Assembly: GCF_014646655.1 (NCBI RefSeq)
Contig: NZ_BMNR01000002.1
Span: forward strand, 399,942 to 463,941
From: Yeosuana aromativorans
GTDB taxonomy: Bacteria; Bacteroidota; Bacteroidia; Flavobacteriales; Flavobacteriaceae
DNA length: 64,000 nucleotides
Direction: 5' to 3'
In this document: piece by piece, positions 34,161-42,989 of the stretch
Layout of the letters: each line of letters begins with the position of its first letter
Position numbering within the stretch: the stretch's first letter is position 1
Position numbers and translations under genes: made by a program
Notes under the pieces: model-generated
What the model was told of the DNA's origin: nothing
The model's input: the letters and a program-made list of their open reading frames with translations, nothing else
Databases searched by the model: none

Positions 34161-35216
34161 TTATTTGATTTTTTTCAACCTTTCAAAGTCCATGATTTTA
34201 AAATCCTTGCCATCTGCCTTAACAATGCCTTGGTTTTTAAATATGGTAAGCGCTCTTATAAACGTTTCTGATGCTATTCCTGCTATACTTGCCAAGTCGC
34301 TTCGTGAAATTTTTATGGTATCGCCAGCTTTGTAGTTCAGCTTTTCTGCAAAATTCAAAATGGTTGTAGCTGTTTTTTTATTGACCGAACCGTATGCCAT
34401 TTGTAAAAGCTGCTCTTTTAAAGTAGCAACGTTTTCAGCCAGTAGTTCTATGAGTTCTAAAACTACTTTGTGGTTAGAGTTCAATATGTTTTTAAACTCT
34501 ATGGTAGAAACACCAAATAACCTGGTATGGTCTATGGCCTTTGCCGTTTCCTTAAATGGCACATTGTGGATAAAGGAGGTAAAACCAAACAAATCATCTT
34601 CCTTAAATAATGCAGTTGCCAGTTCTTTACCTTGTTCATCTATCTTGTAGGTCTTTACGGCACCATGATCTATTAAATAGATATAATTGGAGTGCTCACC
34701 TTCCCTGTAAATGATATCATCTTTATTGAACTCAAAAAGTGCTCCATAATCATCAAAATAATTTTTTAGATCATTCAATGTCTTTATTTCGGCATCATAA
34801 GGTATGGCTTCAAGCACAATGCTATTGGTTTTTGGCTCATCCATCTTATATGCTTTGGCCAAACGCTTTTCAATTACACTCAAAAGATCTTCTTCAGTAA
34901 ACGGTTTGGTAATGTAATCATCAGCTCCTAAATTCATGCCTTTCCGTATATCTTGGTTTTGGCTTTTCACGGACAAAAAAACAAACGGTATATACTTGGT
35001 TTTTTTGTTTTTTGAAAGTTTCTCAAACACCTCATAACCATCCAATTCTGGCATCATAATATCAGACAGAATGATATCTGGCAGGTGCTTTTCTGCCATG
35101 CTCACACCTAACAACCCGTTTGAAGCTGCAATGACCTTGTAGTTGGCCAACTCCAAAATTTCTGTGGTGTTTTCCCTTAAAGCACGGTCATCTTCTATCA
35201 ATAAAACTGTTTTCAT
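34161..35216 (-). CDS. Response regulator: receiver fused to CRP/FNR-type regulator
   Basis: Candidate master regulator of the island. Residues 1-120 form a receiver (D9-D10, phospho-acceptor D52, S82, K104). About 145-265 is a CRP/FNR-type sensor fold, and about 280-345 a CRP-type helix-turn-helix. The recognition helix has Glu317 and Arg321 in the ExxxR spacing that contacts TGA half-sites in FNR and CRP. The protein has no cysteine at all, so it cannot hold an FNR [4Fe-4S] cluster; the CRP-type cAMP-contact Arg-Ser also looks replaced (KET). Control is therefore probably by phosphorylation. It follows the LOV kinase gene in the same direction, 85 bp away. Confidence 0.9.
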   Translation of the reverse strand: MKTVLLIEDDRALRENTTEILELANYKVIAASNGLLGVSMAEKHLPDIILSDIMMPELDGYEVFEKLSKNKKTKYIPFVFLSVKSQNQDIRKGMNLGADDYITKPFTEEDLLSVIEKRLAKAYKMDEPKTNSIVLEAIPYDAEIKTLNDLKNYFDDYGALFEFNKDDIIYREGEHSNYIYLIDHGAVKTYKIDEQGKELATALFKEDDLFGFTSFIHNVPFKETAKAIDHTRLFGVSTIEFKNILNSNHKVVLELIELLAENVATLKEQLLQMAYGSVNKKTATTILNFAEKLNYKAGDTIKISRSDLASIAGIASETFIRALTIFKNQGIVKADGKDFKIMDFERLKKIK

Positions 35217-35301
35217 GTGCCTATGATATTTGTTTTACAATGGTCATGTGGAATATCACCAATAAAAATCCTATTGTCAACTATTATAAGGCTTGGATGT
35301 T

Positions 35302-37182
35302 TCATTGTTTGGCAGTATTGGGTATGGACACTGTAAACGTTGAACCTTGTTGTTCCTCACTTTCAAAATAGATGCTACCGTCTAAATGCTCCAAATGGTT
35401 TTTAACAATGTTCAATCCTATTCCTGTGCCCTCTGTATTAATGACGTTTTCGGCTCTATAATACCGTTCAAAAATGTTGTTCTGGTCTTTTTTGGGGATA
35501 CCAATTCCAGTGTCCCTGATCTTAAATGTTGTTATCTGGTCGTTTTGGTCTATATCTAAATAAATATTTGAATTCTCTGGAGAATATTTAATGGCATTAT
35601 GAATTAAATTTGATAATATCAATTCAATAATTTTCTCATCTTGATAAAGTGATAATTCTTCGCTCTTTTCTGTGTATTTTATTTGTTGGCCTTCTTTTAA
35701 GAGCATTCTGGCATTAAAAATAACCTCATCAATAATTTTGCTCATTTTAAAATAAGTATATCTATAACTTAGCTTACCAGACTCAAATTTCTCAATGGAT
35801 AAAAAACCATTTAATATATTATTTAATATATGGGCCTTCTCTGTTATGGTTTTAATGTGTTTATCCCGCTTATCCTGTTGCTCTGTCATTTGGTATTTGC
35901 TCAATAACAATGCAGAGGTTAAAATAGCACTTAAAGGGGTTTTGAACTCATGTGACAACTGTGCCAAGAATTTGGTTTTTAGTTGATTGACCTCTATCTC
36001 TTTATCAAGCACTTCTTTAAGTTGCTGTGTTCGCTCTTCAACAATCCTTTCTAGTTTAGCCGTATAGTTTTTGCGCTCTGTGATGTCCAAAATGATAGCG
36101 ACAAACACCTGTCTGTCTCCTAAATTGGAGAGTTGCAAATGGGTTTCAACCGGGTATGTGGTTTCGTCTTTTCGTTGGTGAACTGATTCAACTTCCAATT
36201 TTTCCACATTCTTTTTAAGCAAAACATCCACAACCTCTCTAAACTCTGTTTCATTTTTATAAGGTGTTATGTCAATTGGTGTCATGTTGGCCAATTCTTT
36301 CATGGTATAACCAAGGTTTCTTTGGGCACCATAATTAACGTTTATGAACTTTAAGGTTTTGGCATCAAAAACATGGATTTCATTTAAGGACCTATCAAAA
36401 ATTGTTGACAAATGCTGGCGCTCATCTTCCTCTTGTTTTCTTTCTGTAATGTCTTGATGGATGCCAATAAAATTTGTTACCAACCCATCATTATCAGTAA
36501 TGGGCATAATAAATAGCTCGTTCCAGAACAAGGTTCCATCCTTTTTATAATTTTGTAGGATTGCTCGACAACTTTCACCGTTTTCAATAGCTTTCTTTAA
36601 CTTTTCAATTGTCTCCTTATCGTCTTTTGTCCCTTGAAGAAATTTACAACTGTGATTCAATATCTCATCAGGACCATACCCAGTTAAATTTTGATAGGCC
36701 GTGTTGCAATATATCACAGGATTGCCATGCTTAAAAGTATCGGTTATGATAATGCCATTGGTTGCAGATTCCAAAGCCCTGCTTTTGATCATTAATTTTT
36801 TTTCTATTTCCTTTTGTTCGGTTATGTCACTGATCAATGCCATTACAAACGTTTTATTATAAATAGAAAACGGAATTAATTCAATATCCAATTCAATAAT
36901 ATCACCATCTTTTTTTATTCCAAAAATATTTTTTGAATCGGTGATTCTTGTCCTGGTTCCAATTTTAAAAAATTCTTTGAAATGTGCCGAAAGGATTTTG
37001 TGATAGTTAGACGGAAGCAGTACGTTTAAATCCTTTGAAATCAATTCGTCTTTTTCGTAGCCAAAAATACACTCTGCCGCTGTATTAACTTGTGCGATTT
37101 TTTGATGGTTATCAACAATAACAACTGCTTCGGAAATAGCTTCTAAAAGAATGCTTGATATGTCTTCTGCCTGCCTAAACAT
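35302..37182 (-). CDS. PAS-LOV-PAS sensor histidine kinase
   Basis: I start it at ATG 37182 (MFRQAED); the longer frame to 37278 overlaps the promoter region. Order: PAS (about 10-120), LOV (about 135-250), PAS (about 260-380), coil, HisKA with His411 (LSHEFKTP), then an HATPase with NLIHNAIKYSP, DTGIGIP and GTGIGLNIVK. The LOV domain has NHSCKFLQG with the photoactive-type Cys179, followed by QNYKKDGTLFWNEL, nearly identical to YtvA-type photoreceptors. It should bind flavin and respond to blue light or redox. No membrane segment is seen, so it is cytoplasmic. Confidence 0.9.
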   Translation of the reverse strand: MFRQAEDISSILLEAISEAVVIVDNHQKIAQVNTAAECIFGYEKDELISKDLNVLLPSNYHKILSAHFKEFFKIGTRTRITDSKNIFGIKKDGDIIELDIELIPFSIYNKTFVMALISDITEQKEIEKKLMIKSRALESATNGIIITDTFKHGNPVIYCNTAYQNLTGYGPDEILNHSCKFLQGTKDDKETIEKLKKAIENGESCRAILQNYKKDGTLFWNELFIMPITDNDGLVTNFIGIHQDITERKQEEDERQHLSTIFDRSLNEIHVFDAKTLKFINVNYGAQRNLGYTMKELANMTPIDITPYKNETEFREVVDVLLKKNVEKLEVESVHQRKDETTYPVETHLQLSNLGDRQVFVAIILDITERKNYTAKLERIVEERTQQLKEVLDKEIEVNQLKTKFLAQLSHEFKTPLSAILTSALLLSKYQMTEQQDKRDKHIKTITEKAHILNNILNGFLSIEKFESGKLSYRYTYFKMSKIIDEVIFNARMLLKEGQQIKYTEKSEELSLYQDEKIIELILSNLIHNAIKYSPENSNIYLDIDQNDQITTFKIRDTGIGIPKKDQNNIFERYYRAENVINTEGTGIGLNIVKNHLEHLDGSIYFESEEQQGSTFTVSIPNTAKQ

Positions 37183-37249
37183 AATATAATCGGGTTTAAA
37201 GAAAGGATTACTTATGCTATTATTGGGTGGCCCTATAAAGTTACGAAAA

Positions 37250-37323
37250 AAATAGTAATAAACATATAATTCATGCATAATGATTTATATCATAACATAT
37301 TAACAAACAAGATTTTAAATTTA
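37250..37323. promoter_or_regulatory. Island-type operator between the LOV kinase and TerB-like genes
   Basis: TGATTTATATCA (37281-37292). Toward the plus-strand genes the octamer TAAATTTA (37316-37323) is a good match. Toward the kinase the octamer position holds TACTATTT (37250-37257), a poor match, so autoregulation is uncertain. Confidence 0.65.
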
Positions 37324-37342
37324 TAGAAATGATTATCAGATT

Positions 37343-37753
37343 ATGGGAAAAAGAAAACAAATGACGCTTAAATTTTATCAAAATCTTGGTAAGCTATTTT
37401 ATGCCGTTGCGGCCGTGGACAAAAATGTAGAAGCGGTTGAATTTGCAAAATTAAAAGAGCTTGTAAAAAAACAATGGTTAAATCTGGATACCATTGAAGA
37501 CACTTTTGGTTCCGATGCGGCCTTCCAAATAGAAATTGTATTTGATTGGTTGAATACCCAAGGAAATTTAAACGCTAAATCTTGTTTTGACGATTTTATT
37601 GCTTATAAAAACAAACAAAACCATTTATTTACAGATACCGTAAAACATTTGATACTAAAAACAGCCCATGCCATAGCGGCATCCTTTTCGGGCATCAATA
37701 AATCAGAATTGATTTTTCTTGCTAATTTAGACAGAGAATTAAAAAATACATAA
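37343..37753 (+). CDS. TerB-like hypothetical protein
   Basis: A 136-residue helical protein with no signal peptide. The patterns MTLKFYQNLGKLFYAVAAVD and FAKLKELVKKQWL resemble TerB-like/DjlA N-terminal domains, but the match is by eye only. It heads a three-gene unit with DUF302 (2-bp gap) and thioredoxin under a strong island-type promoter. Confidence 0.65.
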   Translation: MGKRKQMTLKFYQNLGKLFYAVAAVDKNVEAVEFAKLKELVKKQWLNLDTIEDTFGSDAAFQIEIVFDWLNTQGNLNAKSCFDDFIAYKNKQNHLFTDTVKHLILKTAHAIAASFSGINKSELIFLANLDRELKNT

Positions 37754-37755
37754 TT

Positions 37756-38154
37756 ATGACCTATTATTTTAACACCACAGTATCCGGTGAGTTTGACACT
37801 ATTACTGAAAAAGTCACACAGCTTTTAAAAGAAGAAGGTTTTGGTGTGCTCACCGAAATAGATATCCAAAAAACCTTAAAAAATAAACTTGATGTGGATT
37901 TTAGGAAATATAAAATACTTGGAGCCTGCAATCCACCTTTTGCCTATCAGGCTCTGCAAGCTGAAAATAAAATTGGTACCATGCTGCCTTGCAATGTTAT
38001 TGTACAAGAACTAGAAACCGGTAAAATAGAGGTCGCAGCTATCAACCCAATGGTTTCCATGCAAGCGGTTAAAAATGACCAGCTTGAAAATATAGCCCAA
38101 CAAGTAAGCAACAAATTAAAACATGTAATTTCAAACCTAGAAAATGAAAAGTAG
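37756..38154 (+). CDS. DUF302 family protein
   Basis: A 132-residue protein matching DUF302: FDTITEKVTQLLKEEGFGVLTEIDI, then KYKILGACNPPFAYQAL and a later LPCNVIVQE segment, with the family's Cys pair at GACNPP and MLPCN. The function is unknown; members are common in metal- or redox-stress operons. Its end overlaps the start of the thioredoxin gene by 11 bp. Confidence 0.86.
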   Translation: MTYYFNTTVSGEFDTITEKVTQLLKEEGFGVLTEIDIQKTLKNKLDVDFRKYKILGACNPPFAYQALQAENKIGTMLPCNVIVQELETGKIEVAAINPMVSMQAVKNDQLENIAQQVSNKLKHVISNLENEK

Positions 38155-38443
38155 TTTTAATGATATCATAACATCCAACCAACCCGTTTTGGTGGATTTT
38201 TATGCAGATTGGTGTGGCCCTTGTAAAATGCTTGCACCCATTTTGAAAGAAGTAAAGCAAGACCTGAAGGATTCCATAAAAATAGTGAAAATTGATGTTG
38301 ATAAAAATCAGGTCCTGGCCAGTAAATATCAGGTTAGAGGTGTGCCCACTATGATGCTTTTTAAAAACGGAAAACAATTATGGCGCCAATCTGGGGTCCT
38401 GCAAAAACATGACATTATCGCTGTTATAAAACAGCACCTTTAG
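38144..38443 (+). CDS. Thioredoxin
   Basis: A 99-residue thioredoxin with the redox site WCGPC at residues 23-27 (C24, C27) and the cis-proline segment GVPTMMLF. It reduces protein disulfides in the cytoplasm. It overlaps DUF302 by 11 bp, so the two are coupled. Confidence 0.94.
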   Translation: MKSSFNDIITSNQPVLVDFYADWCGPCKMLAPILKEVKQDLKDSIKIVKIDVDKNQVLASKYQVRGVPTMMLFKNGKQLWRQSGVLQKHDIIAVIKQHL

Positions 38444-38457
38444 GAGCTGGTTTATAG

Positions 38458-38500
38458 TGATTGATATCATTTCATGATAGACAAAAAGGGCCTATTTTTA
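38458..38500 (+). promoter_or_regulatory. Island-type promoter of the WG-repeat/M50 pair
   Basis: TGATTGATATCA (38458-38469) followed 23 bp later by TATTTTTA (38493-38500). Predicted start near 38505, 22 bp before the ATG. Confidence 0.75.
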
Positions 38501-38526
38501 AGTTAATAACTTAAAAATATTTTGTC

Positions 38527-39147
38527 ATGAAAAAAGGTATAAATCTCCTTGCAGCATCACTTTTGTTTTCTGCTATAATTTGTGCTCAAACTATTGAAAA
38601 TATTGATTACATATCAAACTTTAATGATGGTCTTGCCGCCATTAAAAAAAACAACCAATGGGCATTTATAAATAAAGAAGGTAATATAGTTATAGACTTT
38701 AGAAATGATCTGGTTACTACCAAACTTGACAACGGCGATTTTCCAATATTTTATAATGAAAGATGCTTAATTAAAAAAGAGCATGAAGGCATCTCTTATT
38801 TTGGATATATAGATACCTCTGGCAAAACAGTGATTGAACCCCAATACTTGAATGCTTACAACTTTAATAATGATAAGGCCATTGTATTGGTATTGATAAA
38901 GCAAGAAATTGGTGAAAACGAGGTATTAGGTAAAAATATTGTTTATTACAGGTATTATGAAGCTGTTATTGATATCAACGGACATGTCAATTTTTATTTA
39001 ACTCCAAAAGGGTTTAATGTAGTCTTGGATGAAAAGCATCTGAGAACACCCCCTAAAATTACATCCAGACGCCTGTCTGATAATCTGTATGCCATATGGA
39101 ACAACAATAAGAAATGGACGATACAAACCATGGTGGAACCAAACTAA
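38527..39147 (+). CDS. WG-repeat secreted protein
   Basis: A signal peptide (residues 1-20, ending IICAQ) precedes WG-type repeats: FNDGLAAIKKNNQWAFINKEGNIVI and SYFGYIDTSGKTVIEPQY. Such repeats fold as short beta-meanders; function unknown. Likely periplasmic or surface-exposed. Its stop lies 5 bp before the M50 protease gene. Confidence 0.78.
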   Translation: MKKGINLLAASLLFSAIICAQTIENIDYISNFNDGLAAIKKNNQWAFINKEGNIVIDFRNDLVTTKLDNGDFPIFYNERCLIKKEHEGISYFGYIDTSGKTVIEPQYLNAYNFNNDKAIVLVLIKQEIGENEVLGKNIVYYRYYEAVIDINGHVNFYLTPKGFNVVLDEKHLRTPPKITSRRLSDNLYAIWNNNKKWTIQTMVEPN

Positions 39148-39152
39148 TTATA

Positions 39153-40241
39153 ATGAAAGCAAATCTAAACTTGGGAGCAGTTTCTGGCATTAAAATAAAA
39201 GTTCATTGGACTTTTTTGTTTTTAATTCTTTGGATTGTGTTCAGTGAAATGAAACGAGGTGGCAATACAGATAGCATTTTGTTTAATGTTGCATTGGTGC
39301 TGACTGTTTTTTTATGTGTGGTGCTTCATGAATTAGGACATGCCCTGACCGCTAAAAAATTTGGGATACAAACCCAAAAAATTACCCTATTGCCCATAGG
39401 TGGGATGGCTACTATGGAAAAAATCCCTGAGTCACCAAAGCAAGAATTACTTGTAACATTAGCTGGTCCATTGGTCAATATCGTTATTGCACTACTACTC
39501 TACTTCATTATACCAGTTAAGGAATTAATACAATTAAATTTTACCGAGGCCTTTGAAACCTTCAGCAGGTTTACACTTCAGAATTTTTTATTCTACTTGT
39601 TTGTAATAAATATTGCTTTGGTTGTTTTTAATTTAATACCTGCTTTCCCCATGGATGGTGGACGTCTTTTAAGAGCCTTGCTAGCAATAAAGATTAATCG
39701 TGTTAAAGCAACACAAATTGCTTCAACCATTGGGCAATTTATAGCCGTTTTATTTTTACTCATTGGATTATTGTATAATCCTTTTCTCGTTTTTATAGCA
39801 CTTGTTATTTTTTTGGGAGCTTATGGAGAAAACCAAATGGCACATCACCTAGAACTCCTTAAAGGCCATACAGCTAAAGAGTCATCAATAACAAACATAA
39901 CAATCTTTAGCCCACAAGATACAATCTCAAAAGCTGTAAAAGCAGTGATTACAAGTACTGAAAATAATTTTGTTGTCATTGAAAATAATGCGGTTAAAGG
40001 GCTATTGTTTTATCAGGACATCTTGGAAAATGCAAAAAAAGAAGATACTTTAATTGGCGATGTTATGACTACCTCGTTTAAGACTGTTGATAGCAATGAT
40101 GATCTCAAAAAAGTATACCAACAAATCCATGGTCAAAAAAATTCATTTTTCCCTGTTTTGGAAGACGGTAAATTAATAGGAGCCATTGATGCTATAAATC
40201 TTAATGAGTTTATTGTTTTGCAATCCAAACGATTATCTTAA
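39153..40241 (+). CDS. Site-2-type M50 metalloprotease with C-terminal CBS domains
   Basis: I use ATG 39153 (MKANLN); an upstream in-frame ATG lies inside the WG gene. The 362-residue protein has the zinc motif HELGH at 59-63, membrane helices and the MDGGRLL segment that supplies the third ligand. A pair of CBS domains follows at about 240-355. CBS-linked site-2 proteases are thought to sense nucleotides and cleave membrane substrates. It is cotranscribed with the WG-repeat protein. Confidence 0.9.
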   Translation: MKANLNLGAVSGIKIKVHWTFLFLILWIVFSEMKRGGNTDSILFNVALVLTVFLCVVLHELGHALTAKKFGIQTQKITLLPIGGMATMEKIPESPKQELLVTLAGPLVNIVIALLLYFIIPVKELIQLNFTEAFETFSRFTLQNFLFYLFVINIALVVFNLIPAFPMDGGRLLRALLAIKINRVKATQIASTIGQFIAVLFLLIGLLYNPFLVFIALVIFLGAYGENQMAHHLELLKGHTAKESSITNITIFSPQDTISKAVKAVITSTENNFVVIENNAVKGLLFYQDILENAKKEDTLIGDVMTTSFKTVDSNDDLKKVYQQIHGQKNSFFPVLEDGKLIGAIDAINLNEFIVLQSKRLS

Positions 40242-40370
40242 CCAAGGCCCTTCAAAACAGAGCGCTAAAGAGATATTTGGTTTGTTTTATTTTGACTATT
40301 TGGTTTGCTGTTGTTTTTAACGCTATAAAACTTTTTGGCTTTTCATTTAAATTTGCCTAATTAAAAGAGA

Positions 40371-40413
40371 TGATAAAAATCATATAAAATGCATACTTTT
40401 AAAGATATCTTTA
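40371..40413 (+). promoter_or_regulatory. Island-type promoter of cbpA
   Basis: TGATAAAAATCA (40371-40382) and, after 23 bp, TATCTTTA (40406-40413). Predicted start near 40418, 23 bp before the ATG. Confidence 0.72.
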
Positions 40414-40440
40414 GTAATTGAACCAAAAAAAGAGGCGTAT

Positions 40441-41331
40441 ATGGCGTTTATAGATTATTATAAAATTTTAGGCGTTTCAAAAAATGCAACTGAGGCTGAT
40501 ATAAAGAAAGCATACAGGAAATTAGCGCGCAAATACCATCCGGATTTAAATCCGAACGATAAAGTTGCCGAAAAAAAATTCAAGGAAATCAATGAAGCCA
40601 ATGAAGTTTTAAGCAATACCGAAAACAGAAAAAAATATGATAATTATGGTGAGCATTGGCAACATGCTGAAGAATACGAAAAGACAAAACAGCAATATCA
40701 AAGACAAAATAGCAATCAAAGAGCTTCATCACAATATAGTCAGGCCGATTTTTCAGATTTTTTTGAAAACATGTTTGGCGGTACATCTTCAAGATCACGA
40801 GGTAGTGGCCAAGTAAGATTTAGAGGGCAAGACTTTAATGCCGAGCTGCAATTGGATTTAAAAGATGTTTATGCAACACATAAACGCACATTAACCGTTA
40901 ACAATAAAAATATAAGGATTACCATTCCGGCCGGTATTGAAAACGGACAAACCATAAAAATTAAAGGACATGGCGGTCCTGGCGTAAACGGTGGCCCAAA
41001 TGGCGATTTGTACATTCAGTTTTCTATTGTAAACCATTCTAAATTTAAACGCGATAAAGATAACCTCTACTTAACAGTAGACTTAGATTTATATAAAGCA
41101 TTATTGGGAGGTGAACTCATGGTAGACACTTTTGATGGAAAGGTAAAACTTAACATCAAGCCAGAGACCCAAAATGGTACCACGGTAAAACTAAAAGGCA
41201 AAGGATTTCCTAGATATAAAAAAGAAGGACAATACGGCGACTTATATATAACCTTTCAAATTAAGCTTCCTGAAAACCTTACAGCCCAAGAAAAAACACA
41301 TTTTCAAGAATTACAAAAACTTCGTAAATAA
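40441..41331 (+). CDS. cbpA: DnaJ-type co-chaperone, CbpA-like
   Basis: The J-domain (residues 1-70) contains the HPD motif (KYHPDLN). A Gly/Ser/Gln-rich linker follows, then the C-terminal DnaJ domain with [31 protein letters not shown] and [13 protein letters not shown]. No zinc-finger is present, so it is the CbpA/DjlA-like class. It stimulates DnaK in refolding stressed proteins. Its stop shares a base with the cbpM start (TAATG). Confidence 0.93.
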   Translation: MAFIDYYKILGVSKNATEADIKKAYRKLARKYHPDLNPNDKVAEKKFKEINEANEVLSNTENRKKYDNYGEHWQHAEEYEKTKQQYQRQNSNQRASSQYSQADFSDFFENMFGGTSSRSRGSGQVRFRGQDFNAELQLDLKDVYATHKRTLTVNNKNIRITIPAGIENGQTIKIKGHGGPGVNGGPNGDLYIQFSIVNHSKFKRDKDNLYLTVDLDLYKALLGGELMVDTFDGKVKLNIKPETQNGTTVKLKGKGFPRYKKEGQYGDLYITFQIKLPENLTAQEKTHFQELQKLRK

Positions 41332-41627
41332 TGGACACAACAGATTTAATACCCGTGCAATTACTTTGTGAACGTTATGATATTCCCATATCATTTTTAG
41401 ATACATTGCAAGAATTTCAACTAGTCGAAATAATTGATGAAGACAATAGCCTGTATATTCACACCAAACAAATAAAAAAAGTTGAAAAAATGATGCGTTT
41501 ACACTATGATTTGGAAATTAATTTTGAAGGTCTTGACGCTATCCATAATCTGCTTAACCAAGTTGAATCGTTAAAGAAAGAAGTAAAGATATTGCGCAAC
41601 AAACTAAGGTTTTATCAAGACCTATAA
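41331..41627 (+). CDS. cbpM: Chaperone modulator CbpM-like
   Basis: A 98-residue MerR-like helical protein: IPVQLLCERYDIPISFLDTLQEFQLVEI, then a long coil ending KKEVKILRNKL. CbpM inhibits CbpA by binding its J-domain. Overlaps cbpA by one base; its end faces the convergent lipoprotein gene. Confidence 0.86.
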   Translation: MDTTDLIPVQLLCERYDIPISFLDTLQEFQLVEIIDEDNSLYIHTKQIKKVEKMMRLHYDLEINFEGLDAIHNLLNQVESLKKEVKILRNKLRFYQDL

Positions 41628-41648
41628 ATAATTGCAAGAGCATGAACA

Positions 41649-42050
41649 TCAGTTTCTACGTCGCGTATTTGTTGAGCTCTCGTCGTTAGTGCTTCTCCTT
41701 CCTTTTATATTGGTATAGGTATTCCTGTGGTATTCCTTGATGTTATCGCCATAATAATTATCAACTCTAATCTGTTTTGCATGTTTAAAATTTACACCAT
41801 TAAATCTGGGTGGCAAAATCTTTACGGTTGTCCAAACACCATTATCAAAATAAATATAGCTACTTAGTGATAAATCATAATAAACAGAATAGTCTGGAAA
41901 ATAGACATATCTTAAATGAACGACCCTGTTGGGGTAAAACCAAGGTGGCGTTTGATGGTTATATCCTCCTGAAACGATAACTGGCCCACAACTTTCCAAA
42001 CATAACAGGCTGATTAAAAAGCCTATGAAAATTATTTTGAATGCTTTCAT
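41649..42050 (-). CDS. Putative lipoprotein, unknown function
   Basis: A 133-residue protein with a lipoprotein signal (hydrophobic residues 6-20, LLCLESC with Cys at 21). The mature part is Tyr/Pro-rich and short of motifs, then a basic, Ser/Asn/Arg-rich tail. It lies convergent to cbpM (22 bp). The operator between it and the DUF6799 gene points at the other gene, not this one. Confidence 0.6.
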   Translation of the reverse strand: MKAFKIIFIGFLISLLCLESCGPVIVSGGYNHQTPPWFYPNRVVHLRYVYFPDYSVYYDLSLSSYIYFDNGVWTTVKILPPRFNGVNFKHAKQIRVDNYYGDNIKEYHRNTYTNIKGRRSTNDESSTNTRRRN

Positions 42051-42157
42051 GACGTAAGTTTTTAAAAAGTAAAGGAACTTAATATTAGGCTTTCATCCAC
42101 TGATAATTATCAATGACCTTAGAAATCAATAAAATTATTTGTAGGAAATATTCTGAC

Positions 42158-42200
42158 TGATGGATATCATTTAGAAAAATATGGCATATAGGTATTTTTA
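42158..42200 (+). promoter_or_regulatory. Island-type promoter of the DUF6799 gene
   Basis: TGATGGATATCA (42158-42169) with TATTTTTA (42193-42200) 23 bp away. Minus-strand octamer position (TTTTATTG, 42127-42134) does not fit, so it should act only rightward. Confidence 0.75.
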
Positions 42201-42229
42201 GGTAGATATTAATTTAAATAACAAATACC

Positions 42230-42922
42230 ATGAAAAGATTAATTTTTTTAGGAGCGTTGGTAGTTATGGCAACTTCAACATTTTTTGCACAAGACAAAAT
42301 ACAAGATAGAGATCAAGACAGAGATCAAGATCGTATCATGTTAGTTGATGGAGATGTATTACAAATTCGGGATCGTGATCAAATTAGGTTAAAAGACAAA
42401 ATTGTATTAAACGATGGAACCGTTGTAAACCCAGATGGAACATACATGACCAAAGATCAGGAAAGACTGCGCTTAAAAGACGGTGAATGTTTAGATAATG
42501 ATGGTATAAAATATCGCAATGAATACCAATATCGTTATAAAGTTGAACAAGAAAACAAAGGGTTGGCACAAAACCAAATTCAAGAACGCAACAATAACAG
42601 ATACCAAATAATGCTTATTGATGGCAATGCCTATCAAATTAAAAATCAATCCCAAAATAGGATTAGCCAACAAGTAAGACTTAATAATGGGACTATTGTT
42701 AATCCTGATGGAACCTATCAAACTCAAGAACGTGCACAATTACGCCTTCAAGATGGTGAATGCTTAAATGCAGATGGTGAAAAGTTTAAAAACATGTTTC
42801 AACAAAGAAAAATGATTACTGAAAAAGCTTTGAATAAAAACATGAACAAAAACATGAATAAAAATAAGATTCAAACAAAACCAGAAATTCAAAAACAAAC
42901 CAAGAAAAAAGGAATTTCTTAA
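42230..42922 (+). CDS. DUF6799-type repeat secreted protein
   Basis: A signal peptide (1-20, STFFAQ) leads into two copies of a DUF6799-like repeat, about 30-95 and 120-190, each with MLxDG(D/N)xxQIxxxxQxR, xLNxGTxVNPDGTY and RLxDGECLNxDG. The protein is rich in Asp, Gln and Arg and ends in a Lys/Asn/Met-rich tail (NKNMNKNMNKN). It is likely periplasmic or outer-membrane associated; function unknown. A good terminator follows. Confidence 0.8.
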   Translation: MKRLIFLGALVVMATSTFFAQDKIQDRDQDRDQDRIMLVDGDVLQIRDRDQIRLKDKIVLNDGTVVNPDGTYMTKDQERLRLKDGECLDNDGIKYRNEYQYRYKVEQENKGLAQNQIQERNNNRYQIMLIDGNAYQIKNQSQNRISQQVRLNNGTIVNPDGTYQTQERAQLRLQDGECLNADGEKFKNMFQQRKMITEKALNKNMNKNMNKNKIQTKPEIQKQTKKKGIS

Positions 42923-42930
42923 TTAAAAAA

Positions 42931-42975
42931 GTAAAAAGGGATTTTAAAGTAACTTAAAATCCCTTTTTACAAATT
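42931..42975 (+). terminator. Rho-independent terminator
   Basis: A 17-bp stem (42931-42947 with 42954-42970; core GTAAAAAGGGATTTTAA) with a 6-base loop, T-run inside the second arm. It ends the DUF6799 transcript. Confidence 0.8.
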
Positions 42976-42989
42976 AAAGACTTTTCATC

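Noticed and set aside
42127-42134. Leftward promoter for the lipoprotein at 41649
   Set aside because: TTTTATTG at the expected position lacks the leading TA; no supporting evidence for regulation of that gene by the operator.
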